A DNA stretch of 64,000 nucleotides from contig CAVUHO010000004.1 of NCBI GenBank assembly GCA_963741385.1, positions 62,001 through 126,000 of the forward strand, read 5' to 3'. The position numbers and the translations under genes are program-made. Positions 62,196 to 64,000 of the stretch are shown here, one piece after another; position 1 is the first letter of the stretch, and each line of letters starts with the position of its first letter. Source of the DNA: Sulfomarinibacter sp963741385 (GTDB lineage: Bacteria > Acidobacteriota > Thermoanaerobaculia > Thermoanaerobaculales > Sulfomarinibacteraceae). The notes beneath the pieces are model-generated. The model saw only the letters and a list, made by a program, of their open reading frames with translations, made no database searches and was not told the DNA's origin.

Positions 62196-62296
62196 GGCTC
62201 CATTCTGAAGGAGGCGGCCCGCGGAAGCAAACGGGATCTCCATCGACGCCGCTTCCAAAAACGCCTCCCGCCGTGTCCAAGACCGCGGGTCATTGG

Positions 62297-62302
62297 TATC
62301 CT
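62297..62302 (+). promoter_or_regulatory. putative -10 box of TPR gene
   Basis: TATCCT, 6 nt before ATG 62309, no Shine-Dalgarno between. Confidence 0.35.
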
Positions 62303-62308
62303 TCCGGC

Positions 62309-64000
62309 ATGTCAGATGCCGAAGTTGTTCGATTCCCCGGGACAAAAATCTCCGGCGGCGACACCTGGCAGATCGCCTACGTGAGGTACCCTTCGTGGGT
62401 CGAAGAAGAAGGCGAGTATTACCGGCCGTGGGTCGCGCTGGCCGCGAGCGCCGCGACCGGGCTGATCGGATCGTCCGATCTCGCCCGCTGCGACACGCCC
62501 GGCGTCGAGCTGGCGCTGGCAGCGTTGGAGAGCTTGCACGAGGTCTCCGGAACCCGGCCGGCGTTGATCGAGGTCGCCGACCCCGAACTCGCCGACCACC
62601 TTGCCAGCCAGCCGCCTGGCTTCGAGTGCGAAATATCGTACCGCGGCGACCTGCCGCTGCTGGCCGATCCTCTCAGCGCGATGTACCAAGAACTCACTGC
62701 CAACGAGCCATACGACGCCGCTACGGTGGTGCCCGGGGTGACCATCGACCACCTGCGGGCCTTTGCCGACGCGGCGGAGATTTTCAGGCTCGCCGCTCCG
62801 TGGCACCACCTCGAATCTTTCGACATCATCGAGGTGGGCGCCCCGCGACCGGCGCCCAACGTCCGCTTCGCCTGCGTGCTCGGCGCGCTCGGGGAGTGCG
62901 GTTTCGGTTTCGCGGAGAACCGATCGCTTCTCGAGAGCCCTCCGGATGACCAACAAGGGGCATTCGAACGTCTCGCCGATACCTCGATGTGGTCTGTCAC
63001 TTTTTGCGATCCCTGGGAGGTCCCCGTTCGGGAGCAGGACGCGTGGCAAGAGCACGGGCTCGCCGCCGATCCCGAGGGGCGCATTCCCTGTGCCCTCCAG
63101 TTCGGGCCCAAACGAAGAGTGCGCCGCGCCAGCCCCAGGATGTTGGCCTTCTTCGAGGGGATGTTCCGCGCCCTCGCGGCGACCGGCGAGGACGAATTGG
63201 ATTCGGGTACGTGGCGCAAGGTCGTCGACACCAGCCAGGGTCCGCTCGAGCTCGCCCTTTCACTGCCGGATCTGTTGGCGCCACGTGAACCAGGGCCGGA
63301 CTCCAAACCACCCCTCTTCAACCCCCTGCGACAGGCCGTTGTCATGGACTCGATTCGCGAGCTGGTCGAAAGGCAGAATTTCGACTCTGCAGAGGAGATG
63401 CAGGATTTTTTCGACCGCGAGCTCGCAGGAAAGAAGCTGCCGCCGCCCAGGATCGAGGGTCCGAAAGATCAGGCCCGCGAGCTGGCCCTTGAGGCCATGG
63501 ACATCCCGGGGCGTAGAGGTATCGCCCTCGCCCGGAGGGCCCTCGAGCTGGACCCCGACTGCGTTCACGCCCACATCGCGATTGCCAATCGCGCGTACGA
63601 TTCGGCCACCGCCGTCGAACGATATCGCGAGGCCGTGGCGGCGGCCGAACGCACCCTCGGCCCGGAGGTCTTCGAGGAAGACGCCGGGGCGTTTTGGGGC
63701 ATCAGCTCGACCCGGCCCTACATGGAGGCCCGCAAAGGTCTCGCCGACGTCCTCATGTTGGACGGACAGGTCGGCGAGGCCGTGAATCACTACACGGAGC
63801 TTCTGCGCCTGAACCCGAACGACAATCAGGGCATCCGCGACCTTCTCGCTCCGGCCCTGATGATCCTGGGCGACAACGCCTCGGCACAGGAACTGCTCAA
63901 CTGCTACCGCGAGGACCTCGGGGCCGCTCCGGCCTTCAACTCGGCGTTGGTCGCCTTCCGCCGCCGGGGCAACACCAAGGTCGCGCGCAAGCGGCTCGCC
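62309..64000 (+). CDS. TPR-repeat protein, 3' end outside window
   Basis: 564 residues are visible from ATG 62309, with no stop before the window ends. The first 270 residues form an alpha/beta region with a conserved-looking VALAASAATGLIGSSDLARC and later VRRASPRMLAFFEGMFRALA. From about residue 390 TPR-type repeats begin (RRGIALARRALELDPDCVHA, VNHYTELLRLNPNDNQGIRD). The L-R-L-N-P-N-D-N-Q-G-I-R segment is a strong mark of a bacterial TPR family linked to ST7-type proteins. No signal peptide, so cytoplasmic. Divergent from mntA with 113 nt between. Confidence 0.75.
   Translation, partial: MSDAEVVRFPGTKISGGDTWQIAYVRYPSWVEEEGEYYRPWVALAASAATGLIGSSDLARCDTPGVELALAALESLHEVSGTRPALIEVADPELADHLASQPPGFECEISYRGDLPLLADPLSAMYQELTANEPYDAATVVPGVTIDHLRAFADAAEIFRLAAPWHHLESFDIIEVGAPRPAPNVRFACVLGALGECGFGFAENRSLLESPPDDQQGAFERLADTSMWSVTFCDPWEVPVREQDAWQEHGLAADPEGRIPCALQFGPKRRVRRASPRMLAFFEGMFRALAATGEDELDSGTWRKVVDTSQGPLELALSLPDLLAPREPGPDSKPPLFNPLRQAVVMDSIRELVERQNFDSAEEMQDFFDRELAGKKLPPPRIEGPKDQARELALEAMDIPGRRGIALARRALELDPDCVHAHIAIANRAYDSATAVERYREAVAAAERTLGPEVFEEDAGAFWGISSTRPYMEARKGLADVLMLDGQVGEAVNHYTELLRLNPNDNQGIRDLLAPALMILGDNASAQELLNCYREDLGAAPAFNSALVAFRRRGNTKVARKRLA

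Overview
The window looks like a piece of a high-GC Gram-negative chromosome, probably a metagenome-derived Acidobacteriota (Thermoanaerobaculia/Holophagae-like). The lineage guess rests on two secreted proteins. One ends in a GFESG-type tail (24515-26083), and one carries the LDNDT...FDEFES module often seen beside that tail (9429-10123). Signal peptides, lipoboxes and an ABC-2/Wzx-style surface-glycan locus fit an envelope with an outer membrane. No plasmid or phage backbone, CRISPR array or rRNA was seen.

Layout. 1-2372: the end of a NifU-like Fe-S gene, then a tightly coupled ECF sigma / double zinc-finger anti-sigma / membrane-protein operon closed by a strong terminator. 2410-32615: a 30-kb surface-polysaccharide region with more than a dozen glycosyltransferases (GT2, GT4, GT-C/GT39, a GT8-like/GT4 fusion and two GT2-GT4 fusions), a radical SAM protein, an ABC-2 exporter pair, a Wzx-like flippase, an FG-GAP surface protein and small helical proteins. 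Between 4.8 and 15.2 kb nearly every gene is broken by 1-nt indels, most in short homopolymers. A sulfatase and a GT4 gene are truncated tail-to-tail near 11.70 kb. Either the consensus there is poor or the genes are decaying.

32670-44921: housekeeping and envelope genes: an anchored protein, two orphan Dpp-type ATPases, DedA, a Ycf46-like AAA ATPase, RluA-family pseudouridine synthase, an NfeD-like protein, Maf, two tandem small paralogues, a LysM-like/amidase, a small histidine kinase and an M20 peptidase. 44922-52870: a thiolase gene collapsed to its two ends, a prepilin, tRNA-Gly(CCC), bactofilin, an AI-2E-family permease, a lasso-B2-like cysteine protease divergent from an ABC exporter, dCMP deaminase, TrmB and a lipoprotein. 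52929-64000: a 1205-residue NtrY-like sensor kinase, repeat-rich spacers, three secreted proteins, a U32 peptidase/RlhA-like protein, a MntA-HepT toxin-antitoxin pair and a TPR protein running off the end.

Three chromosome-wide patterns stand out. (1) At least ten genes have a TAnnnT box only 6-9 nt before the start codon, suggesting leaderless mRNAs. (2) Two families of intergenic palindromes have compensatory stem changes (REP/REPIN-like). (3) Four heptanucleotide arrays, (GAATTCC)n or (GAAATCC)n, sit in spacers, and one has been captured as the C-terminus of an ABC exporter.
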